The notes under the pieces were generated by a model. That model did no database searches. It was given only the letters and a program-made list of their open reading frames with translations, and had not been told where the DNA came from. Shown here piece by piece: positions 10,701 through 18,441 of a stretch of DNA of 64,000 nt. The stretch comes from Spirochaetaceae bacterium (GTDB lineage: Bacteria; Spirochaetota; Spirochaetia; Treponematales; Treponemataceae): NCBI GenBank assembly GCA_017618015.1, contig JAFZVC010000065.1, positions 62,001 to 126,000 on the forward strand. Direction: 5' to 3'. Numbering within the stretch: the stretch's first letter is position 1; every line of letters begins with the position of its first letter. The position numbers were made by a program, and so were the translations under genes.

Positions 10701-10764
10701 CCTGACAGAATAACGGAATTGAGAATAAAAACACCAAAATTATTAATAAGGCACCTTTCTTCAT
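7720..10764 (-). CDS. periplasmic beta-propeller sensor with class III adenylate cyclase domain
   Basis: A 1014-residue membrane protein. A signal peptide (residues 1-20) is followed by about 14 'reg_prop' blades with recurring WIGT..G...Y and D..G.IWIGT motifs, then a Y_Y_Y Ig-like domain (about 650-735). One membrane helix lies at about 752-775, then a short coiled coil, then a class III nucleotidyl cyclase domain (about 820-1014). Metal-binding Asp are in FSDIVGFT and GDAYM, and the transition-state Asn/Arg in [11 protein letters not shown]. The base-selecting positions are Lys (KIKTIGD) and Asp (YDVWG), the adenylate rather than guanylate pair. It likely makes cAMP in response to an external ligand. 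The hybrid histidine kinases with this front end normally carry a kinase instead. No Shine-Dalgarno sequence is present. Confidence 0.93.
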   Translation of the reverse strand: MKKGALLIILVFLFSIPLFCQDPFFDNYVYQSWNSFGTLNGTTITDIVQTSDGYINIGTYEGLARFDGVAFTTHKRSAENDLSFVSVRAILEDSRGRLWLGSNDEGVQCISGDGKKTYNTQNGLPNNSIRCFVEDNNGNVWIGTAAGVVYITPEGHLFTPQFEAGTVSKGTIAISFCCDKYGNIWLITANENGLFLFRDGLFRARREFAAFTGGTFFATSICQDKEGKFWIGLGDHGLVRLSENGVEQVFSGTIADSSPTTASYVAPDGTIWFGTERGLVVYSEGQFHEYTASGLNSAKINKIMGDRENNIWIATDRNGIGKLTRGKFKIIRMEDAVNSIAEDRAGLVWIGTDNGVLCYDHDKPVTNALTEYTAGLRIRDVCATKNGDLLVSCYTKPGQLRYDGETIQSWTTDDGLAGNKVRVAIETKPNELYVGTTTGLSIIHADGSIRNFKIRDGLENEYIMALYEDTNGVIWIGTDGGGIYLMKEEVLISHITSEKGLAGNVIFKITQELDGSFWICSGSGVTRCPNFDSRSGMPYIYQNLNSDNGIETDSMFQLLVDGTNTLWMTSNHGIAAAPLEDIIDTAAGRMRKVSVKFYNRNDGLDSDGPTSTAKSLVDRYGRVWFAMVDGIAIYDPKKSFENTVMPLVQIQSVVVDNVVVLDNSLYTFDPSSIVLNPGTKRVDITYTGLSFDAPERIHFTHKLTNFEDDFSAAADVRTMSYTNLSPGTHIFFVNAINADGFYSDSAEAVLFVQKPYIYQMPAFWVVLVLVVLGGIFLLFHYKQRRILRENARLEKMVVQRTSELHEAKEKSDYLLRAILPAPIAEELKNEIHSIGQNFDDVTILFSDIVGFTTMSSGRPPDEIVNALNDLFSLFDVRAERYGVEKIKTIGDAYMASCGLPTPNEDHAMIMIKFAKGMLEDLKEYNKTAKLPFQIRIGLNSGPATAGVIGRTKFIYDVWGNTVNVASRMESIATPGEIRVSENVYMHLKDRGIKFSEPIECDVKGKGRMITYDVL

Positions 10765-10772
10765 AAATATAT

Positions 10773-10800
10773 ACTATATCCTACAATTAAAAATTGGCAA
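10773..10800 (-). promoter_or_regulatory. promoter of adenylate cyclase gene
   Basis: TTGCCA (10800-10795), 16-base spacer, TATAGT (10778-10773). Only 8 bases separate the -10 from the ATG at 10764, again pointing to a leaderless or nearly leaderless mRNA. Confidence 0.75.
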
Positions 10801-10802
10801 GT

Positions 10803-10831
10803 TTGATTTTTCAGGGCATATAAAGTACAAT
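10803..10831 (+). promoter_or_regulatory. promoter of GH39 gene
   Basis: TTGATT (10803-10808), 17-base spacer, TACAAT (10826-10831). Its -35 is only two bases from the -35 of the divergent cyclase promoter, so polymerases would compete. Confidence 0.7.
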
Positions 10832-10890
10832 GATTTCAGTAAAATTTTCGGGGTAGGGAGCGTCCCTGCGTAGAACAAACGGAGTGTACG

Positions 10891-12426
10891 ATGAAATACA
10901 AAATCAATGGAAACGAAGATATCCTTTTTAACAACAACGCTTTTTACTGCGTAGGAACAGGGCGCATGGGACTCGCGCTTCAAAAGCATTATTACGAGCA
11001 GCTGAAATTCGTGCAGGATAAAATCGGGTTCGAGCATATCCGCGGACACGGACTTTTCTGCGACGACATGGCTATTTACCGCGAATACAAAGAAAAAGAC
11101 GACGAGCCGGCAATAATAGAGTATTGCTGGACATATCTTGATATGGTTATGGACTCTTACAAGGAGCTTGGGATTCGTCCGTTCCTGGAGCTTGGTTTCA
11201 TGCCGAAAAAACTGGCGAGCGGCGACCAGACGATTTTCTACTGGAAAGGCAACGTCACGCCACCTTCCGACTACAAAAAGTGGACTGATTTGGTGCAGGC
11301 GACGCTTACGCACCTTATCGAGCGGTACGGACGCGATGAGGTTGTCGAGTGGCCGGTGGAAGTTTGGAACGAGCCGAATCTTCCGGGTTTCTGGAAAGAC
11401 GCCGATATGAAAGAGTATTTCAAGCTTTACGACCTTACATCGCGCGCGGTAAAGGAAGTTGATCCGCGCTTCAAAGTCGGCGGTCCTGCCGTCTGTGGCG
11501 GAACGGACAAAGAATGGATAAAAGCTTTTTTGGAGTATGTCGAGGCGAACAAAAGCCCGCTCGACTTCGTAAGCCGCCATCACTACACGACCGAAGTACC
11601 GGAGCGGAACGGACACTACGGCTACCCGAAGCTCCACGAAGTTTCGAGGTGTTTTGAGCAGCTCGACTCTACGCGCGGCATTGTCGATTCTTTCAAAAGC
11701 TTTGACGGCATGGACATTCACGTTACGGAGTTCAACACGTCATACATTCCGACCGCGCCGGTCCATGACACGAACGAAAACGCTGCATACATCGCGAATA
11801 TGCTCGCGACGTTCGGCGACAACCACGCGTCTTATTCATACTGGACTTTCGGCGATATTTTCGAGGAGTTCGGAGTGCCGTTCACGCCTTTCCACGGTGG
11901 GTTCGGGCTTGTTGCGAACGGACTTATCCCAAAGCCGACGTTCTGGACGTTCGCGTTCTACAAAAACTTGACGAAGCAGTATAAGAAATGCGTTCTTAAA
12001 ACGCCTGAATGCGTCGTCGTTCAGTGCGGCGAGAGCGACGCGACCCCTGGTGCAGGCAACAGTTCCGGCGCGCAAAACACGACGAACGTGTGCTACAAAG
12101 GCGTTGCATGGAACATCCGCGAAAAGAAACCGATAACGCTCGAACTGGAGCTGCCTCTGCCTGCAGAAGACGGCGCGAACGTCCTTGTAACGCACATGAC
12201 AGACGAGAACGTTTGTAATCCGCTTAAAGTTTGGCACGACTTGGGCGAGCACCCGAACCCGTCCGCAGAAGAAATTGAGCTTTTGCGCACAGCCGCCGTT
12301 CCGCAGATAACGACAAAACGATGCGGCAACAAGGTTTCAATAACGCTCGAAAAAAATGCCGTCTGCTATTTTGAAGTGCGGAACGCGCCTATAAAGAGCG
12401 ACCGCGGCTACGAGTACGGCAGATAA
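10891..12426 (+). CDS. GH39 family beta-xylosidase-like glycoside hydrolase
   Basis: A 511-residue retaining glycosidase of clan GH-A. The acid/base Glu is residue 161 in VEVWNEPN and the nucleophile Glu is about residue 280 in HVTEFNTSY, the spacing expected of GH39. Family landmarks 'HIRGHGLFCDDM' and 'YSYWTFGDIFEE.G' are present. A beta-sandwich tail follows from about residue 400. There is no signal peptide, so it should act on imported xylo-oligosaccharides or aryl-glycosides in the cytoplasm. CGGAG lies 9 bases before the ATG. The gene stands alone and is transcribed divergently from the adenylate cyclase. Substrate (xylose, or another sugar such as iduronate) cannot be proven here. Confidence 0.92.
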   Translation: MKYKINGNEDILFNNNAFYCVGTGRMGLALQKHYYEQLKFVQDKIGFEHIRGHGLFCDDMAIYREYKEKDDEPAIIEYCWTYLDMVMDSYKELGIRPFLELGFMPKKLASGDQTIFYWKGNVTPPSDYKKWTDLVQATLTHLIERYGRDEVVEWPVEVWNEPNLPGFWKDADMKEYFKLYDLTSRAVKEVDPRFKVGGPAVCGGTDKEWIKAFLEYVEANKSPLDFVSRHHYTTEVPERNGHYGYPKLHEVSRCFEQLDSTRGIVDSFKSFDGMDIHVTEFNTSYIPTAPVHDTNENAAYIANMLATFGDNHASYSYWTFGDIFEEFGVPFTPFHGGFGLVANGLIPKPTFWTFAFYKNLTKQYKKCVLKTPECVVVQCGESDATPGAGNSSGAQNTTNVCYKGVAWNIREKKPITLELELPLPAEDGANVLVTHMTDENVCNPLKVWHDLGEHPNPSAEEIELLRTAAVPQITTKRCGNKVSITLEKNAVCYFEVRNAPIKSDRGYEYGR

Positions 12427-12478
12427 CAGGTTCGCCGGCGGGCACGAAACTGACCGCATTTTATAAGCTTCCATGCTA

Positions 12479-12494
12479 GGGGGAGACATCCCCC
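12479..12494. terminator. short hairpin between convergent genes
   Basis: GGGGGA and TCCCCC pair around a four-base loop between the convergent GH39 and XRE-cupin genes. There is no T run, so termination is only possible. Confidence 0.3.
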
Positions 12495-12506
12495 TCCAAT
12501 ATATGA

Positions 12507-13088
12507 TTATGCCGGTGTGTAGACGACTGCGAGGATTTTTGCGTTTCCGTCAACAGAGTGAACGTGGTGCGCGACGATTGAATCGTAGTAAATGCTGTCG
12601 CCCGGCTTAAGGTCGTATTTATCCTTTCCGTAAATAATCTGGACGTTTCCGGTCAGTACGTAGATGAACTCCTCGCCCTCATGCGAAGAGAGTTTGACAT
12701 CCTCGTGTGACGGCGGGAAAATATCGATAACGAACGGATCCATGTGACGGTCAGCTTTGTTCTGTGCAAGAGAATAGAAGTCCAAATCTGAAGAAACGGC
12801 GTTGCTGCGCTCTGAAAAGCGGGTGACGCTTTTTTTGTCTTTTTCGTTACCACCGCGCACTAAAACTGGTCCCAAATCTTCCTGATCGTCCATGAACGTA
12901 CCAAGACGTACACCAAGAACGCGTGCAATCTTAATAAGCGGTGTAAGACCGGGGATAAGCTCACCTTTCTCAATGCTTTCTATGCTTGATGCGCTAAGGT
13001 TAGTGCGCTCTGAAACATCGTCTATAGACAGCTTGCGTGACTCGCGTACAAGACGGACTTTATCGCCAATGCGGTTTTTCTCTGACAT
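12507..13088 (-). CDS. XRE-family regulator with C-terminal cupin domain
   Basis: A 193-residue transcription factor. Residues 8-65 form a helix-turn-helix with VSERTNLSASSIESIEKG. A linker follows, then a cupin_2 barrel at about 120-190 with the motif SSHEGEEFIYVLTGN and AHHVHSVD, which probably binds a small ligand. GGAGG lies 5-6 bases before the ATG. In many bacteria such regulators are encoded next to an AMP-binding acyl-CoA synthetase. Here the synthetase lies 10.5 kb away, but its promoter carries the same 28-bp operator as this gene's own promoter. I infer autoregulation and joint control of acyl-CoA synthesis. Confidence 0.95.
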   Translation of the reverse strand: MSEKNRIGDKVRLVRESRKLSIDDVSERTNLSASSIESIEKGELIPGLTPLIKIARVLGVRLGTFMDDQEDLGPVLVRGGNEKDKKSVTRFSERSNAVSSDLDFYSLAQNKADRHMDPFVIDIFPPSHEDVKLSSHEGEEFIYVLTGNVQIIYGKDKYDLKPGDSIYYDSIVAHHVHSVDGNAKILAVVYTPA

Positions 13089-13122
13089 ATTTGCCTCCGG
13101 TATAACAATCGCTTTTTATGAT

Positions 13123-13151
13123 TTTATACCGTATTTTCAGTATTTATGCAA
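13123..13151 (-). promoter_or_regulatory. promoter of XRE-cupin gene
   Basis: TTGCAT (13151-13146), 17-base spacer, TATAAA (13128-13123). The -35 and spacing match the acyl-CoA synthetase promoter. Confidence 0.75.
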
Positions 13152-13165
13152 TATCTACAGTATTT
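13138..13165 (-). promoter_or_regulatory. putative operator, second copy
   Basis: AAATACTG at 13165-13158 and again at 13145-13138 (period 20 bp) bracket the -35 box. A further AAATAC at 13136-13131 may be a third half-site. The layout equals that at 2046-2073. Confidence 0.7.
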
Positions 13166-13212
13166 TTAAAGAACGTACGAAGCGCGCAAACATGTTATAT
13201 ACATATAAGTTT

Positions 13213-13320
13213 TTCCCGATATTGCTCTCGCAACAGGGGTTTTGGATGACCACAAGTTCCTCACTACGTTCGTCAATAGTGGTCACACAAAACCCCTGAT
13301 AGCTGCGCAATATCGGGGAA
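13213..13320. repeat. family 1 structured palindrome, copy C
   Basis: The outer stem is CCCGATATTGC/GCAATATCGGG with internal loop TCTC/TGC. The next stem is CAGGGGTTTTG/CAAAACCCCTG and the top stem TGACCAC/GTGGTCA. The stems differ wholly from copies A and B. The loop (13253-13275) differs from that of copy B by only a few bases. Confidence 0.85.
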
Positions 13321-13367
13321 CATAGCTAGTCTATACGCGGGATTTTACAAAACTGGGCGAAGCTCGA

Positions 13368-14390
13368 TTACACAGGATATAACCACGTTTTGCCAGATGC
13401 GTCGGTGTACTTCCAGTTATCGCCGTCGCGGACGAAACGTGTCGCGGGAATGTTGACTTTGCCGCCCCCGCCCGGTAAATCGACGGAGTACACAGGAAGC
13501 GAAAGCCCCGAAAGCTCTTTTTTCAAAGCGTTATAAAGCTTAACGCCCTCATCGAGCGGTACGCGGAAATGACCCGTTCCTTTCGCAAGATCGCCCTGGA
13601 ACAAATAACCAGGCTTAATTCCAATCATTACAAGAGTTTCAAAAAGCTCTGCAAGCACCGGAACGGAGTCATTTATACCGCGCAAAAGCACGGTCTGCGA
13701 CTGCACCGGAATGCCAGAGTCAATAATGCTATTAAGACACTTATAGCTTTCGGGCGACCATCGTTCAGAAATTTCTGCTGGGTGGTTTATGTGCGGAATA
13801 ACCCAAAGAGGCTTGAACCGCTTCAAAAGAGCAAGAAGTTCAGGCGTAAAGCGTTCCGGCGCAAAAACCGGGGCGCGTGTACAAAGCCTTATCAAAATGT
13901 TGGGGCGGGCTTTCCTAAGCTCCGTAAAAAGGTTTTCCAAATCCCCGTCGGGGGCGGTCAGCGGATCGCCGCCAGAAATCAGTATTTCCTGTATCTCATC
14001 GTGTTCGGATAGCCATTCGGTAACTTTCTGTACCTCTGCGGCAGGAATAAAGCCCGCCTTCTTTCCAGTAAAGTTCCGGCGGAAACAAAAACGGCAGTAC
14101 GAAAAGCAATGGCAAGTTGTTAAAAGCAGGCAGCGGTTCTTGTACTGGCGCACAAGACGCGGCGTTACCATGTACTTACGTGCGCCAAGAGGATCGTCAA
14201 GCTCGTATTCACGGACGTTTTTTTCCGCCGGAGCAGGCGTACACTGCCTGTTGAGCGCGGCAAAACAAGCTGCCGCAGCCTCATCGGAAATAGCCGCTGC
14301 CCCCAGTCTGCTAAGGACATCTGCGAAATACGGAGATATTTGATTCGGAAGTTCGTCTGCCGGGCTTGCCCCGGAAACACTGCTGCTCAT
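13368..14390 (-). CDS. KamA-family radical SAM enzyme (lysine 2,3-aminomutase-like)
   Basis: A 340-residue radical SAM protein of the lysine 2,3-aminomutase family. The iron-sulfur motif CX3CX2C uses Cys95, Cys99 and Cys102. The SAM-binding ISGGDPL follows at about residue 138. The PLP-binding lysine sits in the conserved PGGGGK near residue 318. At 340 residues it is the length of EpmB, the EF-P lysine aminomutase, not of clostridial enzymes (about 416), which carry an extra C-terminal tetramerisation part. It starts 12 bases after the stop of the barrel-protein gene and has no clear ribosome site, so translation may be coupled. No epmA or efp gene is in the window to decide between free lysine and EF-P as substrate. 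Confidence 0.9.
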   Translation of the reverse strand: MSSSVSGASPADELPNQISPYFADVLSRLGAAAISDEAAAACFAALNRQCTPAPAEKNVREYELDDPLGARKYMVTPRLVRQYKNRCLLLTTCHCFSYCRFCFRRNFTGKKAGFIPAAEVQKVTEWLSEHDEIQEILISGGDPLTAPDGDLENLFTELRKARPNILIRLCTRAPVFAPERFTPELLALLKRFKPLWVIPHINHPAEISERWSPESYKCLNSIIDSGIPVQSQTVLLRGINDSVPVLAELFETLVMIGIKPGYLFQGDLAKGTGHFRVPLDEGVKLYNALKKELSGLSLPVYSVDLPGGGGKVNIPATRFVRDGDNWKYTDASGKTWLYPV

Positions 14391-14402
14391 TTTGAAACGG
14401 AA

Positions 14403-15371
14403 CTAAAATGTATATGTATACCGCAGCGCAACACGCTTAAAGAACCATTCTTCGCTCGTATACGTCAAGTTTACGTCGCTTTCGTTATCACCCTTGGCTC
14501 TGTTGAATCCACGGCGAGTCGAAAAGTTTATCAGCAATGTAAGGCTGTGGTGATCGTTGAACTTGAAAATTGCCACAGGATTAACCTGAGTCGTCATAAA
14601 ATCATTTTTGAACGCTGTATATGCCGGCTTTATGCCGTCCGCATCATAATATCCGTTGAATTCACACTGAACGCCGACCATCTGCAAAAGAAGCGGCATC
14701 TGATAACCAAGAATTATGCTTGAATAGAACTCCCAGCCGTTAACAAGATTCGAGCTTCCCTGCCAGCACCATACATCCTTGTCATTAACACTCGTATTCT
14801 TTGTGTACAGAACCTGATACGAAGCCTGAGTCACGACATGATTCCAGTCGCCCGGAAGAATTGCCGCAAGGTCGAACTGGAAAAGCCCCTGTACCCAGAA
14901 CCGGAAGTACCAGTCGCCGAATGCCGTTACAGGCTCGTATTCTGCTGTCGCGTCAACATAGTTGGCAAAACCGTTTATGCCGACAAACTGCCAGCCCGTA
15001 CCGAGCTTAAGCCCGGATGAGAAAACCAAAAACGCTATCGGCGTGAACTCTACTGAAGGCTGCAAAGCTATAGAAACAGGGGTAAGCTCCACACCGCCTA
15101 TAAGCTTTACGTTGTTTCCGCTTACGAGCGGATTGTCGCTGAAAGGAACAGGAATTTTATAGCTGTATGAGAATGTCGTCCGGAGCTCAAGCTCTTTATA
15201 AACGCCAGTAACAGGGGCAAAATGGGTTGAGGTTTCGTTATATACGGGAGTATTATTCGGCCAGATTGTAAAATCTGTAACTAAATCCATCGAACTGGAT
15301 GGTTCCTCTGCAACGACTGTCGCAAAACAAAGCACAAACGAAATGATAAGAAAAAGAAGCGGCTTTTTCAT
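14403..15371 (-). CDS. predicted outer-membrane beta-barrel protein
   Basis: A 322-residue exported protein of unknown function. The start at 15371 follows AGGAG; upstream in-frame codons lack any ribosome site and cross the promoter. A signal peptide of about 20 residues ends near VVAEE. The rest alternates polar and hydrophobic residues in 10-12 residue strands (for example 'KLIGGVELTPVSIALQPSVEFTP'). It ends with an aromatic residue in RYTYTF, the BAM signal of outer-membrane barrels. It heads a two-gene unit with the radical SAM enzyme; a functional link is not obvious. I do not recognise a specific family. Confidence 0.8.
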   Translation of the reverse strand: MKKPLLFLIISFVLCFATVVAEEPSSSMDLVTDFTIWPNNTPVYNETSTHFAPVTGVYKELELRTTFSYSYKIPVPFSDNPLVSGNNVKLIGGVELTPVSIALQPSVEFTPIAFLVFSSGLKLGTGWQFVGINGFANYVDATAEYEPVTAFGDWYFRFWVQGLFQFDLAAILPGDWNHVVTQASYQVLYTKNTSVNDKDVWCWQGSSNLVNGWEFYSSIILGYQMPLLLQMVGVQCEFNGYYDADGIKPAYTAFKNDFMTTQVNPVAIFKFNDHHSLTLLINFSTRRGFNRAKGDNESDVNLTYTSEEWFFKRVALRYTYTF

Positions 15372-15414
15372 CAAAAAACTCCTGATTTTTATATCTCCCC
15401 TATTCAGCCTATAC

Positions 15415-15443
15415 AGTATAAAATACCGCTGTACTAACGTCAA
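15415..15443 (-). promoter_or_regulatory. promoter of barrel protein / radical SAM unit
   Basis: TTGACG (15443-15438), 17-base spacer, TATACT (15420-15415). Confidence 0.8.
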
Positions 15444-15479
15444 CAAAAAAGGGAGATGGCACCAAGTGAGTAGAAGTTT

Positions 15480-15555
15480 TCCGGTGTTCCGCCCTTCGCT
15501 AACGCTCACACTCCAGTAGTGCTGCTTTGCAGGGGCTCCACCCCGGGGTTAAACT
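15480..15555. repeat. partial family 2 repeat
   Basis: An imperfect palindrome (CCGGTG.TCCGCCC against GGGGCTCCACCCCGG). It shares the blocks CTTTGCAGGGGCTCC and CGCTAACGC with the family 2 copy at 43258-43376. Confidence 0.5.
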
Positions 15556-15561
15556 GCTTGA

Positions 15562-16386
15562 TTACAACAGGTTCTTGAACGTTGTGTAGTTTGCTTCGTC
15601 ATACGGTCTGCAGAAAATTGCGAACTCAATTACTTTGAAAGCGTGCGCGTATTCTTTTGCCAAGTCCAGCATGACGCGGGCGACGACGGCGGGGTTGTTG
15701 CGGAACGCCCCGCAACCAAATGCACCAAGAATCAGCACATCGACGTTGTTCTGAACGGCAACGTCAAAAATGCGGCGGTCACGCTTTTGGTGGAGTTTTT
15801 CAAGCTCCTCGTCAGAAAGCAAAACCTCGTCGCCAAAGCGGTCGTCTCTGCCGCGAAGGTTCGGGGCGGCGCAGGTAATAACGTCTGCTTTGAACCACTT
15901 GTCTTGTGTCATAAGGCTCGGAGAAGATGTGTCTGTTTTAAAAACGACTATATCCGGCGTATAGATTATGTCGTCGTTGTGAAGCGGAGAACGCAAGGCA
16001 CGGTGTGGCATGTAAAACTTTTCCCACATTTCGTCTATATCTAGGCAAAAGTAAAGCGTGGAAACACGGCACAAGCTTTCTTCCTGAGCACTGGAGCCGT
16101 TCGTTACGCCACCGCCTGGGTTTGCTGAAGAAGCAAAATTAAGGACGCAAACTTTGTCGCCTTTTCCGGCGTATGCCTGCGCCGCCTCAAAAGTGCGTTT
16201 CTTCGAGATTATTATTTTTGCCGGTTCTGAAAAACGCTCGGTTTTACTTCCATCCGGCACTTCATCAGTTTCAAGAGTTAAAACCTGTCGCTCGCGGCTT
16301 TGCCTGATTGACTCGACGAGTTCGGGCGTTTCTGTGCAATAATCAACCGTATTCTCAAAAATCTGTATGTTATCCAAGTGCGACAT
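15562..16386 (-). CDS. bacterial-type poly(ADP-ribose) glycohydrolase (TIGR02452 family)
   Basis: A 274-residue macrodomain-fold hydrolase. The signature GGG-X7-QEE is complete, within 'NFASSANPGGG' and 'SSAQEESLCR' (about residues 83-105), so the catalytic Glu pair is present. A second conserved block, ILGAFGCGAFRNNP near residue 225, forms the ADP-ribose pocket. The family removes ADP-ribose from proteins. There is no signal peptide. The gene follows the sulfur operon after 75 bases with its own GGGGAGAG ribosome site, so it may be transcribed from that operon or alone. No ADP-ribosyltransferase gene is visible in the window. Confidence 0.9.
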   Translation of the reverse strand: MSHLDNIQIFENTVDYCTETPELVESIRQSRERQVLTLETDEVPDGSKTERFSEPAKIIISKKRTFEAAQAYAGKGDKVCVLNFASSANPGGGVTNGSSAQEESLCRVSTLYFCLDIDEMWEKFYMPHRALRSPLHNDDIIYTPDIVVFKTDTSSPSLMTQDKWFKADVITCAAPNLRGRDDRFGDEVLLSDEELEKLHQKRDRRIFDVAVQNNVDVLILGAFGCGAFRNNPAVVARVMLDLAKEYAHAFKVIEFAIFCRPYDEANYTTFKNLL

Positions 16387-16461
16387 ATGACTCTCCCCAT
16401 AAGTTTTCGTGATGACGTACCAGTGCCATCTATCAGGGCTTGTCCGGCAAAACGCAGCGAA

Positions 16462-17634
16462 TCACTTGAACTCTTTGGCTATTCGCTCCAACGCTTCTTT
16501 AAGGATCGGGCGCGGAGTTGCGGCATTTATGCGCTGGTATTTCTCGCCTTCCCTTCCGAAAAGCGTTCCGTCATCGAGCCACACTTTCGCGCCGTAAAGC
16601 ATTTTGTCCGAAATCTGGCGGTCAGAAAGCGATTCAAAAGCCGAGAAATCAAGCCACACAAGATACGTTCCCTCCGGCTCAAGCACCTTTATCTTTGGAC
16701 AGTTTACACCCAAATACTCAGTAATGAAAGCTATGTTCTGGTGAATGTAGTCTTTTACGGCATCGAACCACTCCGCGCCATCAGTATATGCGGCTGTCGC
16801 GGCTATAATTCCCATCAAAGTCGGCTCGCAATATCCTGTCTTGTCAATTTCTCTTTCAACAGCTTTGCGTATCTTCTCGTTCTTTATGATTATGTTCGAG
16901 AACTGAAGCCCCGCAAGGTTGAACGTTTTGCTTGGCGATGTGCAGACAATCGAATTCTCAGCTGCCTCATCTGAAAGCGTGGCGTATACGGTGTGGCGGT
17001 TGTTGCCGAACGTTATGTCAGAATGGATCTCGTCGCTCACGACAATAACGCCGTGCTTCAGGCATATGCGGCTCACTTCATCCAGTTCCTGATGCGTCCA
17101 CACGCGCCCTCCGGGGTTGTGCGGCGAGCAGAACACAAAAAGCTTGACATTCTCGCTTTCAATTTTCTTCTCAAAATCATCAAAATCAATTTCGTAATGG
17201 CCGTTCCGCATTACAAGAGGATTGTTCACGACACGTCTTCCAAGCGCGGCAATCGTCTGGAAAAACGGATAGTAGACCGGCTTTTGTATAAGAACGCCGT
17301 CACCCTCTTTTGTGAGCGCGCGGATTGCAGTGGCAATTGCGAAAACAACGCCCGGTGTGTTGACGACCCACTCATCTTTTATTTCATAGTTGTGGCGCGT
17401 TTTGAACCAGTTTTTCAAAGCCGTGTAGTAGCGTGAATCGGGCTTGCTGTAGCCGAAAATTCCATGATTTACGCGTTCTTCAAGAGCTTTCAAAACACAC
17501 GGAGCCGTCGGAAAATCCATGTCGGCAACCCACAGGCTAATGGCATCCGTGGGCTTGTTCCGCTTTGCGGCAAGGTCGTATTTAACAGCCAGTGTTCCAG
17601 TCCGATCAATTACTTTGTCAAAATTGTATTCCAT
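16462..17634 (-). CDS. patB: PatB/MalY-type cystathionine beta-lyase
   Basis: A 390-residue PLP enzyme of aminotransferase class I, PatB/MalY branch. It begins 'MEYNFDKVIDRTGTLAVKYD' and has LWVADMDFP, the typical PatB opening. SPHNPGGRVWT and the PLP lysine in SPSKTFNLAGLQ (about residue 230) are in place. PatB enzymes split cystathionine or cysteine to a thiol, pyruvate and ammonia. It is the last gene of the sulfur operon, 9 bases after the SDR gene, with GGAG before the ATG. Together with the cystathionine enzyme at 18438 it would move sulfur between cysteine and homocysteine. Confidence 0.95.
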   Translation of the reverse strand: MEYNFDKVIDRTGTLAVKYDLAAKRNKPTDAISLWVADMDFPTAPCVLKALEERVNHGIFGYSKPDSRYYTALKNWFKTRHNYEIKDEWVVNTPGVVFAIATAIRALTKEGDGVLIQKPVYYPFFQTIAALGRRVVNNPLVMRNGHYEIDFDDFEKKIESENVKLFVFCSPHNPGGRVWTHQELDEVSRICLKHGVIVVSDEIHSDITFGNNRHTVYATLSDEAAENSIVCTSPSKTFNLAGLQFSNIIIKNEKIRKAVEREIDKTGYCEPTLMGIIAATAAYTDGAEWFDAVKDYIHQNIAFITEYLGVNCPKIKVLEPEGTYLVWLDFSAFESLSDRQISDKMLYGAKVWLDDGTLFGREGEKYQRINAATPRPILKEALERIAKEFK

Positions 17635-17643
17635 AATCTACTC

Positions 17644-18441
17644 CTACCGAAAGCCGTCCCAGCAGTCACGCGCGTTAAGGACTTTTACATGCCCACCAGT
17701 CACTTCAAGCTCTGCCGCTGTAATGTAACTTGCAGCCTGACTTGAAAGAAACACGACAGGCTTCGCGATTTCTTCCGGCATCGCCATCCTGTTTAATATA
17801 TTGTTATGCAACAGAGCGTCAAGCGTTTCTTTAGAAAATCCGCTCTCAACAAGAGGTGTACGTGTATAGCCTGGAAGAACTGCATTTACCCGTATGCCGA
17901 ACGGCGCGTATTCTGCGGCTGTCGTCTGGGTATACGCAATTACGGCCGCTTTCATGCTTGCATAGATATTGCTTCGTACAGCAGTGGCGGCATGTGCCGC
18001 AAGCGAAGAAATGTTCACAATGCTGCCGCCTTTAGTTTTCATATACTTTACAGCCGCCTGAGTTCCAAACACACATGACTTGTAGTTTACATTTATAAGC
18101 GAGTCAAGTTCTTGCTCTGTATAAAAATCGCCTGTTCTTTTCCTATTCGTTCCTATGTTGTTCACCCAAGCATCGATGCTGCCGTTTAGCGAAGCGGCTT
18201 TTTCTGCAAGTGCTTCCATACTGGCTTCCTTAGTGCCGTCCAGTTCAAGGCCGCATATACTTCCACCAAAAGCAGCCGCAGTTTTTAAAAGTTGGTCGAC
18301 GGCATTCTCTAGTTCGCCGCTATTTCTTGCGCAGATAAAAACATTCGCTCCTTCACGAAGGAATTCTTCGGCAACTGCAAAACCGATTCCCCGGCTTGCG
18401 CCCGTAACGACGGCTGTTTTTCCGTTAAGTTCCAGATTCAT
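17644..18441 (-). CDS. short-chain dehydrogenase/reductase
   Basis: A 265-residue classical SDR. The NAD(P)-binding TGASRGIG is at residues 14-21, NNIG follows at about 95, the catalytic Ser is in VNISSLAAH, and YASMKAA supplies Tyr and Lys. Start and preceding stop share ATGA (18441-18438), showing translational coupling to the cystathionine enzyme. Its substrate is unknown. Being inside a sulfur amino acid operon it may act on an oxo-acid or an intermediate of thiol recycling, but tropinone reductase-like and 3-oxoacyl reductase-like activities cannot be excluded. Confidence 0.93.
   Translation of the reverse strand: MNLELNGKTAVVTGASRGIGFAVAEEFLREGANVFICARNSGELENAVDQLLKTAAAFGGSICGLELDGTKEASMEALAEKAASLNGSIDAWVNNIGTNRKRTGDFYTEQELDSLINVNYKSCVFGTQAAVKYMKTKGGSIVNISSLAAHAATAVRSNIYASMKAAVIAYTQTTAAEYAPFGIRVNAVLPGYTRTPLVESGFSKETLDALLHNNILNRMAMPEEIAKPVVFLSSQAASYITAAELEVTGGHVKVLNARDCWDGFR

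Noticed and set aside
10774-11721. 315-codon minus-strand frame
   Set aside because: It is the antisense shadow of the GH39 gene, whose catalytic motifs are on the plus strand; the frame has no domain.
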